From Ligula intestinalis (Eukaryota; Platyhelminthes; Cestoda; Diphyllobothriidea; Diphyllobothriidae), in contig JAYGXS010000003.1 of assembly GCA_036362985.1 (NCBI GenBank), forward strand, positions 5,983,751 through 6,047,750: DNA of 64,000 bases, written 5' to 3'. Position numbers and translations under genes: made by a program. The notes below the pieces were generated by a model. The model made no database searches. It had not been told where the DNA came from and saw only the letters and a program-made list of their open reading frames with translations. Positions 32,705 through 45,300 of the stretch are shown in pieces. Numbering within the stretch: position 1 is the stretch's first letter; every line of letters begins with the position of its first letter.

Positions 32705-35417
32705 TAGTGCGCTGTCTGTGCATCTAAGGATCGCAGAGATCTTCGAATTAGCGTCAAAGATTCGTCTTGCACGTGACCAGCACAGGGAATCTTGCGCCCT
32801 GAGCGAGTCAAACTCTGCAAAATCGGTTGCACAACTGTTTCGTCGTAGGGCCACCGCAAAACGAGGAATTGAAATACCCCCATTGCTTAATGAAAACAAA
32901 ACATTTGTACTAGATGAGTCTGATAAGGCTGAATTATTCAATGCTTTCTTTGCAAAGCATTTTACGACAGAATCCGAACCGGTCCCGTCGTTTCAACCAT
33001 ACTCAGTCAATACTCTCGGAAACATTGATTTCTCCATAGAATTAATTCGTAAGCAGATAATTTGTCTAAAAAACTCACACTCTTCCGTAACTGATGGTAT
33101 CCCCAATTCAGTTATCAAAAGAGTGTCGACCTTTCCCAAATTACTTAGCCATATATTTTTAGTCTATCACCTAAATGGTTACTTTCCTGACACTTGGAAG
33201 ACATCAATTATTCTTCCAGTCTTTAAATCAGGATCTCGTTCAGACATAAATAACTACCGCGGTGTTCATAAAACCCCGGCCCTAGCTAAACTTCTGGAGA
33301 AGATAATTTTTAATCAAATTCTCGATTTTTGCCTAAAAAATAAGCTTTTAAGTGACTCCCAGCATGGTTTTCTACCCGGAAGATCATGCGAGACGTGTCA
33401 TTTAGCTTTTCTTAACCACGTCACTTCCCTCCGTAACGAGCAGCAATCCGTGGTTGTTATCTACTTTGACCTGAGCAAAGCCTTCGACAAGGTACCGCAC
33501 AGCCGGCTTCTGGTAAAATTGGAAGCCATTGGCATCCGTCCCCTCTTCTCGACTTCATCGGTTCCTACTTGTCTAACCGCAGCCAGAAGGTCCTAGTAGG
33601 TAATAGTTACTCCACTTCTCAGCTGAGCACGAGTGGCATTTTTCAAGGCACTGTCTTGGGTCCTTTACTCTTCATTCTATACATAAACGAAATTTCGACT
33701 GTTCTAAAAAATTCACACAATCTCATTTATGCAGACGACCTCAAATGCATATACTCGTTTTCTAAGGACACGGCAAGTATATGCGTTGATAAAATAAATG
33801 CGGACCTACTTACACTCTCACGTTGGAGTGCTACCTGGCAGATGGAATTCTCTCCATCCAAGTGTAGTTTCATGTGTTTTGGTCCCGCCAAGCTTCCTCG
33901 TCCCCTAGTCTTTCAAAATACTCCACTTTTAGAACGATCCACTATAAAAGACTTAGGTCTAAGCTACACAAATAAACTAGCATTGTCGCCTCATGCAGAT
34001 CGAATATCTGCGAAGGCTGCACAGATATGTGGTTTATATCCCACAATTTCTTCCTGCTGGAAATAAAGTTAAAACTTTATCGCATGTATGTTCTGGCCAT
34101 CCTAGAATACTGCTGTCCCTTCTTTGGTCTAATGAATGCTTCGGACCGCAGTAAGATTGAAAATGTACAGAGGGTATTTACTCGCAAAATATTCGCTCTT
34201 CCTCGATCCACGCTTTCTTATACGGAGAGATGTCAGTTAGCGAACATGACATTTCTTTGGGTCAGAAGACTCAAAGCGGGCCTCTGTTTCCTCTTTTGCG
34301 TTAACTCTACCCCTAACCTTCCACGAATCAACGCTCTCATTCCCGCAGATAGACCTTATGCCACCCGTAATTCCTCCAGGATAATTGCACCCCCCTTAAG
34401 CTCCACTTCGAACCATTCTCACTTCTTTGCCTCCAAATATGCCTTCCTCTGGAATAATATTCCTCTCGAAATTAGGCTGTCGTCGAACTTAACAGTTTTT
34501 AAAGTCAAATTACGCAAACACTTAACTTCGGAAGATATAAAGTCCTTGTTATCCGTCTCCTTACCAAACACACAACTTTTGGACTTTGAAAAGGGTCCCC
34601 CTGGTATCTGAGGTGGTTATGTTTAGATCAAATTTTTTTCCAAACATGTCTATTCCTTCCTCCTTTGAGTGATATTTGCAACGATGTTTCGTCCACTCCT
34701 CTGTCCAGTCATCATTGCCGTTTTCTCCATTCTCCGTTTTACAACCCTGACGATAGGCTTCATGGTCCTTAGTCATGCTCGTGGCGGTTCTGCTATTTTC
34801 GCCAGCTCGTCGCTAAACTCCGCAGTCTACAAGGTCACATCTCGGACGTTTAGTTGATGATCAGGTGACCTCTGCCGTTCCCTCATCTTCCTGACTCTGT
34901 TGTCCTTGATGGCCTCCTCCGGTCTCACCTCCCTGATGGTTGATCATGAAGCCAGTCGGGCGGTGTAACAATGGTGAAAGACAGCCTCTGCTATTATATG
35001 ATTTCTCCAATTACAAGAAGCGTTACCCACCCTCATTCGTTCTCATCAACAGTCCTGTCTCATTTGCACTACAATCAATCCTCTCAACCAAACCCCCTTA
35101 ACTTTTTTGAAGCAGTTTTTTTCTCCTACGTTTTGTTTTTTTTAAGCAGGGGTTCGCTGAACTTCACCCCAGCTTAAATGGTAGGAGTTTTTTTTCACTG
35201 CTTCCTTCTTAGTTCACCATGCGTTGACTACTATTTTAAAATGACGATATGTTGGTGAATATGAATTAATCTACCAACACTACTAATCGCTCCCGCTGTC
35301 TATGTGGTTGTTTCATGGAGAGCAGCATTTTGTCAACTGTGTATTTATTTTTCCACAGCACTAAGTTAGCAATGACGAGGCCCTCCGGGCCTAAAATATA
35401 AATTTTTTTTATTTATT
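32705..35417 (+). mobile_element. LINE-E copy 5 inserted in LINE-C2 (active site YADD)
   Basis: A plus-strand copy, 5'-truncated in the endonuclease-RT linker. 3' UTR 34612-35417 ends in GAGGCCCTCCGGGCC, TAAAATATAAATT and a TTTATTTATTT tail. LINE-C sequence resumes right after (AGATGATCATTACGAAG), which fixes the boundary. Confidence 0.8.
32718..34611 (+). pseudogene. LINE-E5 reverse transcriptase, nearly intact
   Basis: Three overlapping open stretches (32718-33596, 33569-34066, 34027-34611) cover the whole RT, with two frameshifts. Motifs: VTDGIPNSVIKR, TWKTSIILPVFKSGSR, HGFLPGRSCETCH, YFDLSKAFDKVPHSR, GIFQGTVLGPLLFILY, YADDLK (33728-33739), WQMEFSPSKCSFMCF, LAILEYCCPFFGLMN, FLWVRRLKAGLCFLF and the stop after FEKGPPGI. 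It is the only LINE-E copy with a well-preserved, canonical catalytic motif. Confidence 0.75.
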
Positions 35418-35593
35418 TAGATGATCATTACGAAGAGAAGTAAGTAGATTTAGTAAAGACATGTGGCATGTTTCACAAGATCAGTCCGGTAAAAGCCATG
35501 TTGCGAGGAGCTGAGAATGTTATTGTTTATGCAGAAATCTGTAATTTTTTGGCAATTATTTTTTCAAAGTGTTAAGCCAGAGAGGACGTTTTA

Positions 35594-37446
35594 TTAACTG
35601 GACGACATCTATTATACTTCCAGTCTTTAACTCAGGATCTCGTTCGGAAGTAAATAACTACCGAGGTGTTCATAAAACCCCAGCCCTAGTCAAACTTCTG
35701 GAATAGATCATTTTTAATCAAATTCTCGATTTTTGAGTAAAAATTAAACTCTTAAGTGCTTCACAGCATGAATTTCTACCTGGAAGATCATGCGAAACCT
35801 GCCACTTGGCATTCCTTAACCTGGTTATTTCACTTCGTAATGAACAGCAATCAGTCGTCGTGATTTACTTTGACCTTAGTAAAGCTTTTGACAAGGTGCC
35901 GCATATGTGCCTTTTAGTGAAACTGCAAGCCCGAGGCATCAGGCTTCCCCTCCTCAGTTTCATTGCCTCCTACCTGTCTAACCGCAGCCAGAAGGTCTTA
36001 GTAGGCAATAGCTACTCGATGCCTCAACCGATCACGAGTGGCGTTTTACAAGGCACGGTTTTAGGTCCCCTCCTTTTCATTCTTTACATAAATGAAATTT
36101 CAACTGTGCTAAATGATTCGGAAAATTGCATTTATGCTCATGACCTTAAGTGTATTTACTCATTTTATAAGGACACGGCCAGTACTTGTGTTGATAAAGT
36201 TAACGCAGACTTGCGTACTCTCTCAAGTTGGAGCGCTACATGGCAGATGGAGTTTTCTCCATCAAAATGTAGTTTCATGAGTTTTGGTTCCACAAGGCTT
36301 CCTGGACCCATTATCTTCCAAAAAAGTCCACTGTTCGAAAGATCTACGATAAAGGATTTGGGTGTTACTTACACAAATAGGCTTGAATTATCACCTCATG
36401 CAGATTGAATTGCTGCCAAGGCCGCACATATATGTGGGTTTATATCGCATAATTTTTTCCTTCCAGAAATGAAGTTAAAACAATACCGCATGTTTATTCT
36501 CCCTATACTAGAATACTGCTGTCCGCTTTTTAGTCTGGTATGTGTTATACAGATAGATGTCAGTTAGCAAACATTAAATTTTTTTTGAGTAAGAAGACTC
36601 GAAGCTGGTATATGCTTTCTCTTTCGCGTTTACAATAGTCCTTATCTCCCACAAATTAACGCTCTCCTTCCAGTAGACCGACCTTACACCACTTGTAACT
36701 CTTCCATGATAATCTTACCACCCCGTAGCCCCACATCTAATCGTTCTCGCTTTTTTACCTCCAAATATGTTTTTATTTGGACCAACCTTCCTGTCGATAT
36801 TAGACTGTCTTCTACACTATCGATTTTTAAAGGCAACTTATGTAAGCATTTAAATTTAGAGGAAATAAAGTCGTTACTGTCCGTTTCCTTTCCAAACACG
36901 CAAGTTGTAGATTTTGAAAAGGGTCCTCCTGGCATTTGAAGCTCTTCCCAGGATACCAAAATCGTTTTTTAATATGCTAGCATTTCCCTCTGCAGAGTCA
37001 AGCATCACTTCGAACGGCTGCGAATTTTTCTTTGTTTTTGCAACATTCGCTGTGGTCTTCGAGATTGGCTCTGGAATCTGGTGGGTCACAACTCGATGAT
37101 GTAACCTTGACTTCTACTGCCTTCTCCTGTTGTCCCGGATGACCGCTTCTTAACTCACCGCTTTATTATTTTTCCCATGGCATTAAGCATCCCAAACCCT
37201 CAACAATAAGAACATTTTTATCTGTACCATGCTACCTCTTAAGGCATTTTTTATCCTACATTTTATTGTAAATCAGAGGCTCGCTGAACTCATCCACCGA
37301 TGAAGGAGTTTTTTCTACTGCCCAGCTAATTGTTTTAGAAGAGTTCGTTGTTAATCTGAAATATTTTTTCTTTTTTCTTGTTTTTATGATAGCACTTAGT
37401 TTGTAATCAAAAGACCCTTGGGACTTAAATATACAATTTATTTATT
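35594..37446 (+). mobile_element. LINE-E copy 6, 5'-truncated, RT with YAHD
   Basis: Plus strand from within the RT fingers (SIILPVFNSGSR-like) to a 3' end ending TTAAATATACAATTTATTTATTT. The open part 35806-36408 has YFDLSKAFDKVPHM, GVLQGTVLGPLLFILY, YAHDLK (36133-36144) and WQMEFSPSKCSFMSF. The thumb is broken, and the C-terminal FEKGPPGI lies at 36939. It abuts LINE-C2 on its left. Confidence 0.75.
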
Positions 37447-38513
37447 TATAGAGCCAAAACTCTATGGTTGAGCAGGCTTCTGCATCTTTCGTATGATGTA
37501 ATGCAGATGGAGATAGATTGTTGTCTGTCCCAATTAGGCTGTTAATTTTATAGGCGTTTTCTAGAAAGGTGACCTCTGGAAATGTAAGACTTCTACGTTT
37601 ATTATTTGGAGATTGCTCTCGACCAGTTCTCATATCCTGACGAGTTCTACTTTGAGAAATCGCCATTCCTCTTGCTCCACGAGGGGAAAATCCGGCTGAA
37701 AAAAGCCCTTGGGTGGGAGTATCTAAGTATTGGTTTCCTGCGCAGCAAAAGATGTGCGTCGACCTCACTCTTCAAGAAAACCTTTAACGGTTTTGGGTTG
37801 GCGTTGTTCGTCGTTTGGTCTTCTTATTCTGCCCATTTGGAACGCCTTTAGACCTCGAATTTCTCCTCATTTTTAGGAGGGATTAAAGATATTTTTTAAA
37901 AAATTCACTGTCTTCTCGTATTCGTAACTTCGGCGTGTCTGACGTAGCTTTAATAATGTTTATGATGAATCTGCAATTTCTACAATCTCCTCGAGGGCCT
38001 TGTGGTGTTGCCTTATCCTGAGAGATTGAAGTATACTCCTTCCGGTTCTCGTCTTCTGCTCTATTAAGGCTTGTAAAGACAGGTTTAATGCCAGGTTCGG
38101 CATATACTGAGGTCCTGTAGTCCGTTTTAACCTTTGACGGCGCTCTTTTTGCTTGGATGGTGCTTAAGCTCAGCCCACTTATACCTACAATGTGGCGGAA
38201 GTTTTCTTTTGGGGGAAACCGAGTATGCTTCTTTGCATTCTGTAAAGCCTGCGAGTCGACTGTTTTCCGTGTCCATGACAAGTTAATGGTTCTGGCAAGG
38301 CCCACGGACGCCCGGGCATTTTTCTTCCTTGACACTACGGTCAGGGTAACTGCTTTTCTGAAAGGTAAGTTGTTTCCATCAAGTTCAGACACTGCTGATT
38401 TCTTCTCTTTGTGGGGAGGTTTCTTCAACTTCTCTCTCCGTCTCGATTCTCACATATTGCATCGCCTTATCAAGATCCGAAAAAAAATGGAAAAGTTTAT
38501 GTCACTTCATTAA
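37447..38513 (-). pseudogene. Possible LINE ORF1 remnant
   Basis: Two minus-strand open stretches (37442-37768 and 37883-38428), rich in Lys, Arg and Ser. In one frame a phrase LLRRKPILR followed by FFSR and SWSKRNG resembles the C-terminal part of LINE-A ORF1 (LERKSSLR, FFQPDYEPKERRK). The longer upstream piece has no domain I recognise. It could be ORF1 of LINE-B or another family; a host protein cannot be excluded. Confidence 0.35.
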
Positions 38514-38629
38514 AGGAAGAAGGATTTTGCTCTTGAGCTCCTTATTCCTATTCAAAAATCGCAAAGGTGCATAATACAAGTGTAGGCTTAACCTCAGTGA
38601 TAGGTGTGAGGCAGCTGCAAACTATTGTA

Positions 38630-39000
38630 ACTGACACTACCTTCATTATATCTGTCACAGTTTCTCAGGAACTGAGAATCAAGTTCGCGGTTAAAAGTTT
38701 TAACAGTATCTAAGAGAAACACTTCGCAGGGTGTCCGTTCTAAGCTTTAATGACCAACGAGAAGACATTCCGTCGAACGTCCACCTGGACCAACTTCCTC
38801 TGCACTTTAAAGGGATGACCCCGCAGATGCTCCGTCCGAGGCAGTTCGAAGAATTTATCAAAGCCGGGTTTGCGAGAGCGAGTAGTGTTGAACGGATTAA
38901 ACGAGGTTCCACTAGTGTAGCATTTCATAATGCGATCCGCATGTTCAGTTAAATTATCGATGGTCGTGCTGACGTTGAGCAAAGTCAGCTCTGCTGCATG
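38630..39000 (-). pseudogene. LINE RT C-terminal fragment (LINE-F/A type)
   Basis: Minus strand: KPGFDKFFELPRTEHLRGHPFKV and VDVRRNVFSL, then VIKAWN-type residues after a shift, the typical end of LINE-A-like RT. 3' end near 38630. Confidence 0.6.
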
Positions 39001-39521
39001 GGGGATGACAGTTTATTCATCCAAATGTGACGAAGTATCGAGTCATCTAGCGAACGACTGGCCAGCAGAGAACGCATATGTCACATGAGTGTGAATGGCA
39101 TGTGATCACCGAGCTCGACTGAAGTGAAGAGCTTGTCCAGCATGCCGTCAGTACATTTGGCAGTATGCTGGAGTATAGCCTCTTTTAATTGCGAATACGG
39201 CTTCATTTTTGGAAAAGAATAAAAAAGATCCTGAACTGCGCATGTGACAACGAACGGCAAAAATGCACTACATAAGTGTAGTGCGTCATCTCACTAGTTA
39301 CTCTACGTGTGGCGACGGGTCCGAACGCCTTTCTTCAACAGTAGCCAGAAATTTAATTTGCAATGAAGAACAATTGACCAAATTAGCTGGCAACATTCGG
39401 CCGTTCGAACGCGCGTTGATTGTGGGTCACTTGCACTGCAGAGACCGGTAGTTGTTCTTGAGCCCGCACAGCGTACAACGCCGGATAGTCGGAGCAGGTT
39501 GATATAGGGGCAGGAAACGCA

Positions 39522-39522
<1 letters not shown>
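39001..39522. other. Unassigned spacer
   Basis: No gene or repeat recognised. Confidence 0.3.

Positions 39523-39568
<46 letters not shown>
39523..39568. repeat. (AAT)n microsatellite, LINE-B2 3' tail
   Basis: About 15 AAT units at the 3' end of the minus-strand LINE-B copy 2, equivalent to 6387-6417. Confidence 0.9.
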
Positions 39569-40126
39569 TGTTTATTATGCCAGTTTACAGGCAATTGTAA
39601 AGAGTTGGTAATGCACCTCTTGGGCGCCTTCCAACACCTCGAAGACCGGAAAAAAACCTAAAACAAACTCCTTATGTTGCAGCCAGTATTGGTTTTGTTT
39701 CAGGTTTTTTGTTTCGTCAATACTGGGCGAGATTAGGAGTTTGTTTCAAGTGAAAAAAAACCTGCCTTCAAAGGTATGATACAAACGGAATAAATGTACA
39801 GTTGTAAGCTGAGTTGACTCATCAGCAGGAGAACTGTTTCATATCGTTTAAAAACATTAGTTCCAGACGGAGAGGGTTGGCACAAGAACACAGTGTTCTC
39901 AGTCTTTCTTCAATGGTTGTCGGCAAAAGTTGCGAGCTATCGGCTGGAGGGTTAGCAGACTGCGGGTTGCTGCTTCAGCAGCATTATCTTCAGCAGTGAA
40001 GCCTGGCGGGGTTCAAAGTCCACGAACGCCATCAGAGTGAAAGAGAGATTCCACCGAGTCAGCACCCAAAATTCGTGAAAGTTGTCCTGAATGTAGAAAA
40101 CTACTTATAGCTCTCTTAAACATAGG

Positions 40127-41431
40127 CTAGTTTTGCTGGGTTTTAATACTTTTGGGCAGCTTATTCCAGATTGATATGGCATTTACTGAAAAGAATTGCC
40201 GGTACTTAACTGTGCGTGCCATAGGAAGAAATAAAAATACGTCTCGATGACTGGCGCGTCGAGAGTGCTCAAGCTGCCTTATTGTACGAAGAGGATTAAA
40301 GGTTTGACCATTCAAAAGTTTAAACAGTAAAAATAGACCCTTCTGCAATCGACGAAGCCATAGGGGATCCAGCTTTATAAGTTCGCACCTTTGTTGGTAG
40401 GTTAAGTTAAGGTGTTCTGTAGTGAAAACTCTTCTAGTGAAGAAGTGCTGCACCGATTCTATTTTCTTCCGTTCACTAGTGCGCAGAAGACTGAACAGAG
40501 GCGAGCAGTATTCAAGACTAGGTCTCACGTACATATTATAAAGGCTAGTTCTAACATTGATAGTCTTAAAATTTCTAAGGATAAATCCGGTGGTTCGGCG
40601 TGCTTTCGAGACTATCAGGGCACAGTGCTCTGACAAATTGAGACTATTAGAGTAGGATATGCCCAAATCCTTGATAACTACTGGAACATTTAGTTCGTGG
40701 CCGTCAATGCTTAATTCAGGTTGATGATCGTCGCCAACAACCATAACGGAACATTTGTGCCATGATAGGGTGAGGCGCCATGTGCAACACCACTGGGCGA
40801 AGGCCTGAAGATCCTTTTTTATCAGCTCGAGCACGATGTTGCGATCTGCCGGTTTATATCGATAAGCGACTTTTAAATCATCAGCGTACATGAAGGGTCT
40901 GCCATACTGAAAACAATCTGAAACGTCGTTGACAAAAAGGCAAAATAGGAGCGGACCCAGTACACTACCCTGTATAACTCCACTCCTAACATGCGTGGGG
41001 TTGGAGATAACATTGGAAATTTTTACTCGTTGTGTGCGAGCATCCAAATAGGAAGATATGAAGTTCAGAGGCTTGCTACCTATGCCGAAGGAGGCCAGTT
41101 TCAGAAGGAGGAGGTTATGATCGACCCGATCAAAGGCCTTAGTAAAATCAAAATAGACGCTATAAGTGGCAAAACCGCTGTCTCTAGATTGCAGCACATA
41201 ATCAAAGAAAGAGAGCTGGCAGGTGTCACAAGATCGTTTCTCGAGAAAGCCATGTTGAGCTGTACTGAGCAGGTTGTTCTCTGTCAAGTGACGCATCATC
41301 TTTTCTTTGATTGAGGTCTCCAAGATCTTCGATGCTGCGGGAAGTGTATTTATTGGCCTAAAGTTGTCGAATGATGTCGATCGGCCATGCTTGCGAATAG
41401 GCATTATGTGCGATATAACCACAAAAGGCAC
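40127..41431 (-). pseudogene. LINE-B2 reverse transcriptase, open but 5'-truncated
   Basis: 434 codons without interruption: FDNFRPINTLPAASKILE, HGFLEKRSCDTCQ, YFDFTKAFDRVDHN, LASFGIGSKP, GVIQGSVLGPLLFCLF, catalytic YADDLK, WRLTLSWHKC, then the thumb (SLEYCSPLFSLL, LWLRRLQKG) and an end WNKLPKSIK. The C-terminal part is intact, unlike copy 1. The first fingers and the endonuclease are missing, so it cannot act alone. The start Met is a chance codon at the truncation. Confidence 0.8.
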
Positions 41432-41667
41432 TCAGCCACGCGTGTATTAGCCGGAATAGTGTACAAGCAGACCACATAGTTAATTCAAGCAAAAGTAGGT
41501 CAGATTTACACATCTAAAAAGGAAAGGTACAATGACCTACAAAATAAACTAAAATGGTATATGTAATCCGCTAACGAATGCACAGCAAACCATACTTGTT
41601 GAAGAGAGCAAGTTCAGCGTTGCTGGTTGACCACACCATTTACATATGCCTCTAGTAACAAACAGTG

Positions 41668-41763
41668 CTCTAATTGTAAGGTCTGTAATAGTTTACTTTG
41701 TTGAAATTAATCGCAACGGGATATCACGGTTGGTATTGTGGTTGTCTACGAGGAGGTGGTCCT
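41668..41763. repeat. 96-bp direct repeat, left flank of gypsy element
   Basis: Starts CTCTAATTGTAAGG and ends GAGGTGGTCCT, directly before the LTR. It matches 47052-47147 with about five mismatches over the same 96-bp length. Confidence 0.85.
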
Positions 41764-42305
41764 TGTAATGAGAAGCTGACGACAAAGGACGGGGACGAGT
41801 ATTCGAGACGAGCCACCGAGCAACCAATATGATAGTCAGTCCAAAAAGAAAAGTCAGTTATCGGAGATGAGTGTTTTGAAGGTCCTGGGTACAAAAATAA
41901 TCTTCAGGGAGAACCTAGTACAAAAATAAGCTAAAAGGGAGTACTGTCTTTGGGAAGAACGCAGCTGAATCTTTGACCGGACGGGACAAGCCGCAACGAC
42001 GTTGGGAGCGCGCTGGAAGTCGGGAGTCCAGTTCCTCAGTCGGCCTCGTTATTTATCCCTGCCCGTCAAGGTCATCCAGGGAGCGGCCATTGTAGTACAA
42101 GATAAAACAAAGGAAGTGATCAATTATCTTAGTGATTATTATTTATTTATTATTATTATTTAATTAAATATAAACATGATAATAGTTATAGATTTCCATG
42201 ATCCGTTCTATAAATACGGGGAAGGTTCGCGCGCGCCCCTTAAGGGGCGCGTTTCCAGAACGTTCGGCGCGTCACTCACGTGCTTCTATCCCACGTGCCT
42301 CTACA
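41764..42305 (-). repeat. gypsy 3' LTR
   Basis: On the minus strand it begins TGTAGAGGCACG and ends CTTCTCATTACA, so TGTA...TACA ends are intact. It includes a TATTTATA box on the minus strand (about 42209-42216) and a 20-bp perfect palindrome (42232-42251). Confidence 0.85.
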
Positions 42306-42320
42306 TTGCTCCCCCCTTCG
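42306..42320 (-). other. Polypurine tract
   Basis: The minus strand reads GAAGGGGGGAGCAA directly before the 3' LTR, the position where plus-strand priming starts in LTR elements. Confidence 0.65.
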
Positions 42321-45300
42321 AAAGGGACGCTGTCCTCAGCGGCATTATCCAGGTCAACGATGGGTCCACCGTCGAAGGGTATTTCGACCTCCCCGCCACC
42401 GGTTGTTTGCCATCGTATACCTCATGTGTCGCAGTACCCCCGTCAGCAGGTACCACAAGGTAGTCCTCAACAGGAGGATTACTGGTCTCATATGGCGGAC
42501 AGGGGATGCCATTCATTGGTGCCCCAGGCTTCAGCCGGTTGAAATGAACCGTAAAGGGTGCGGCATGCGGCCGGTCGTGGGGGCGGATGAGGCATGTTGT
42601 ATCTGATAACACCCGAGTGACGTCATACGGACCGACCCAAGTGGGGTTAAATTTGGCCGGTACTCCTACGAGGGCCGCGTAATTGCGCACCCATACAACA
42701 TCTCCCTCCTGATAAGGCGTCCCATGGGCTAGGCTGTCGTAAAACGCTTTCTGATGTCGCTGTCCTTCTTGCAGATGCAAGCGAACCTCTTCAGACGCAA
42801 TGCGCAGGGTTTTCCTGACCCGGGATGCATACGTATCGACATGTTCAATCTTAGCGGCCGACGGAAGGACTAAATCTTCAGGGAGCTGCATCTCCCGTCC
42901 GCAGGTGAGAAAGAATGGTGTGTAGTGAGTAGTGGTGTTTACCGTAGATCGGTAAGCCAGAAAACAAGCTGGTAGAACTTCATCCCAGGTAGTCGGTGGG
43001 TGACGATCGATAAATGCTTTTAAAAGGTTTATGAGGGTGCGATTGGTTCGCTCAACTTGGCCGTTCCCTTGCGGGTGATAGGCCGTGTTCCGAGTTTTCT
43101 TAATGTTCATGAGACGACAGAAGTCGTGGATGACGCTATTCTCAAACGAGGAACCACGATCAGAATGCAATTGATCCAATGCACCCCAGCGGCAAACCCA
43201 ATGGTTGAAAATGGCACGGGCGACTGTCGGGGCTTTGGCATTAGGTAACGGGACAGCCTCAGCCATCTTGGTGTAGAAATCAACCATGACAAGGATGAAC
43301 TGATAACCATTATCAGAGGGAGTGAGGGGCCCAACAAGATCAACGCCTACCCGCTCATTGTAATAGCCAGTCTTAATCGGCTGAAGGGCCGCCCGTGAGG
43401 ACCGACCAGGAGACTTAGAGCTGAGATAGAACTCGCATGCACGAATCCTATCTTGAATGTCACGTTTTTGATTGGGCCAGTAGTAACGCCGGCGGAGAGC
43501 CCACTCAGTCTTGTGGATGCCAGAATGGCCTAAGTCGGTGTGCACTCCGTCAATAACATCATCAACCATAGACAGCGAAAGGACGAGTCGTCTGGGATAT
43601 TGGTCGCCGTCGCGGTAGAAAAGGACGCCATTCTCAATAAATAGCTTGTTCCACAACCCGTGCATGCATTTTGTCTCGTAACTGAGGCCACTAAGCTCAA
43701 CTTTACTGAGAGGTCGGGCATCGGCAACCTTGCGGTTATAGACGGGTGAGATGTGGGGTTCGTCCCTCTGCGCAGCAGCCCAAAGTAGGCACTGATCGCT
43801 CTGGAGGGTGATAGTGGAGATAGCGATGTCCATACACGAAGGACAGTCCCCATGTGGGCGGTATGGTTTACGGGACAAGGCGTCAGCGTTGCCATGTGAC
43901 CGACCAGGATGAAAGATGCACGAATAATCGTATTCGGCAAGCTTCTCCTGCCACCGAGCAACCTGTCCCTCGGGGTGCTTGAAATTCTGGAGCCATGTTA
44001 GGGCACTGTGGTCCGTGCGTATGATGAAGGGCCGAAATTGGAGATAAGGGCGGCACTCCTCAACAAAGTAACCTAGGGCGAGCATCTCCTTGCGTGTGAC
44101 GCAATAGCGGCGCTCGGCCCTCGTGAGTAAGCGACTGAGGTACTGAATAACACGCTCGGTGCCGTCTGGTTGTTGTTGAGAGAGGACGGCACCAATTGCG
44201 GTCTCGTTAGCATCAGTGTCGAGCACAAATTTCCCCGCATCGCTGGCAGTATTAGGAAATACCAAGATGGGGCTAGAACAGAGCTTGTCCTTAAGCGACT
44301 GGAAGGCATTGACACAGGCAGCAGTCCACTTAAACTTAACATCTTTCTGCGTCAATTTGTGGAGGGGACCGGCTATATGGGCGTAGTCCTTGATGAAACG
44401 TGTGTAGTATGAGGCTAGCCCTAGGAAACTACGAAGTTCCGTGACGTTTGCCGGGGTGGGCCAGTCGCGGATATGCTTCACCTTATCTTCGTCAGTCTCT
44501 ATTCCAGAGGACGAGACGACGTGGCCTAAGAATTTGACTCGAGGTCGTAAAAATACACATTTCGAGGGTTTAAGAGTGAGCCCAGCCTCTCGAAGACTGT
44601 TGAATACAGCCCGAAGGTTTTGCAAATGGTTTTCAAAGTCTTTGCCTTACGCAATAATGTCATCCACGTATACTAGACAAGAATTAGGTAAGAGCTGGGC
44701 TAGGACTTGATTCATGAGACGTTGGAATGTGCTGGGCGCATTGGCTAAACCGAAGGGCATAGTCTCAAACTCATACAGGCCAGAGGGAACGGCAAAAGCA
44801 GTCTTCTCGCGATCCGAGGGCCGCACCTCTACCTGCCAGTAGCCTGAGGCCAAGTCCAAGATAGAAAACATAGTGTTACCAGCTAGGGTGTCGAGGGTCG
44901 CATCTATGCGAGGCAAGGGAAAAGAATCTTTCTTAGTAACGGCATTAAGTTTCCTGTAGTCGATACAGAGTCGCATCGACCCATCCTTCTTTTTGACGAG
45001 CACGATGGGTGAGGACCACGGTGAGTGAGAAGGACGGATGATGCGACGACTAAGCATGTCCTCGATAAGGTCATCTAACTCCTTTTGATAAAAGATAGGC
45101 AAGCGACGGGGCGGAACCCGAATAGGGCTCGCATCACCCGTGTCTATACAATGCTGAGTGGCATTGGTGTGGCCAGAAGATTTCCCGTCCCAGTCAAAAA
45201 TATCCTTAAATTCGCTGAGAAGGTTTCGAAGCCTATCGGCATTAGCGGGGTTGAGGTGCTGAGGTACTAAGTCAGCAAGGCTAGGAGTGAGGGTAGACGC

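Larger units (their letters stand above)
30026..35593 (-). mobile_element. LINE-C copy 2, split by two later insertions
   Basis: 3' end at 30026 (GGAATTTATATTTTCAGCGCC). LINE-C sequence covers 30026-31254, 32206-32704 and 35418-35593. LINE-F (31255-32205) and LINE-E copy 5 (32705-35417) fill the gaps. The pieces line up in order with copy 1 (10551, 11075 and 11086 onward), which lacks both insertions. Confidence 0.75.
39523..41437 (-). mobile_element. LINE-B copy 2, 5'-truncated
   Basis: Minus-strand copy with (ATT)n tail, a 3' UTR of about 560 bp and one long RT frame (40127-41431). It is nearly identical to copy 1 over the shared part. It ends inside the RT fingers, at about 41437. Confidence 0.8.

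Noticed and set aside
32108..32941. 277-codon minus-strand frame
   Set aside because: It reads across three different elements (LINE-F end, LINE-C palm, antisense LINE-E5), so it is a chimera without a gene.
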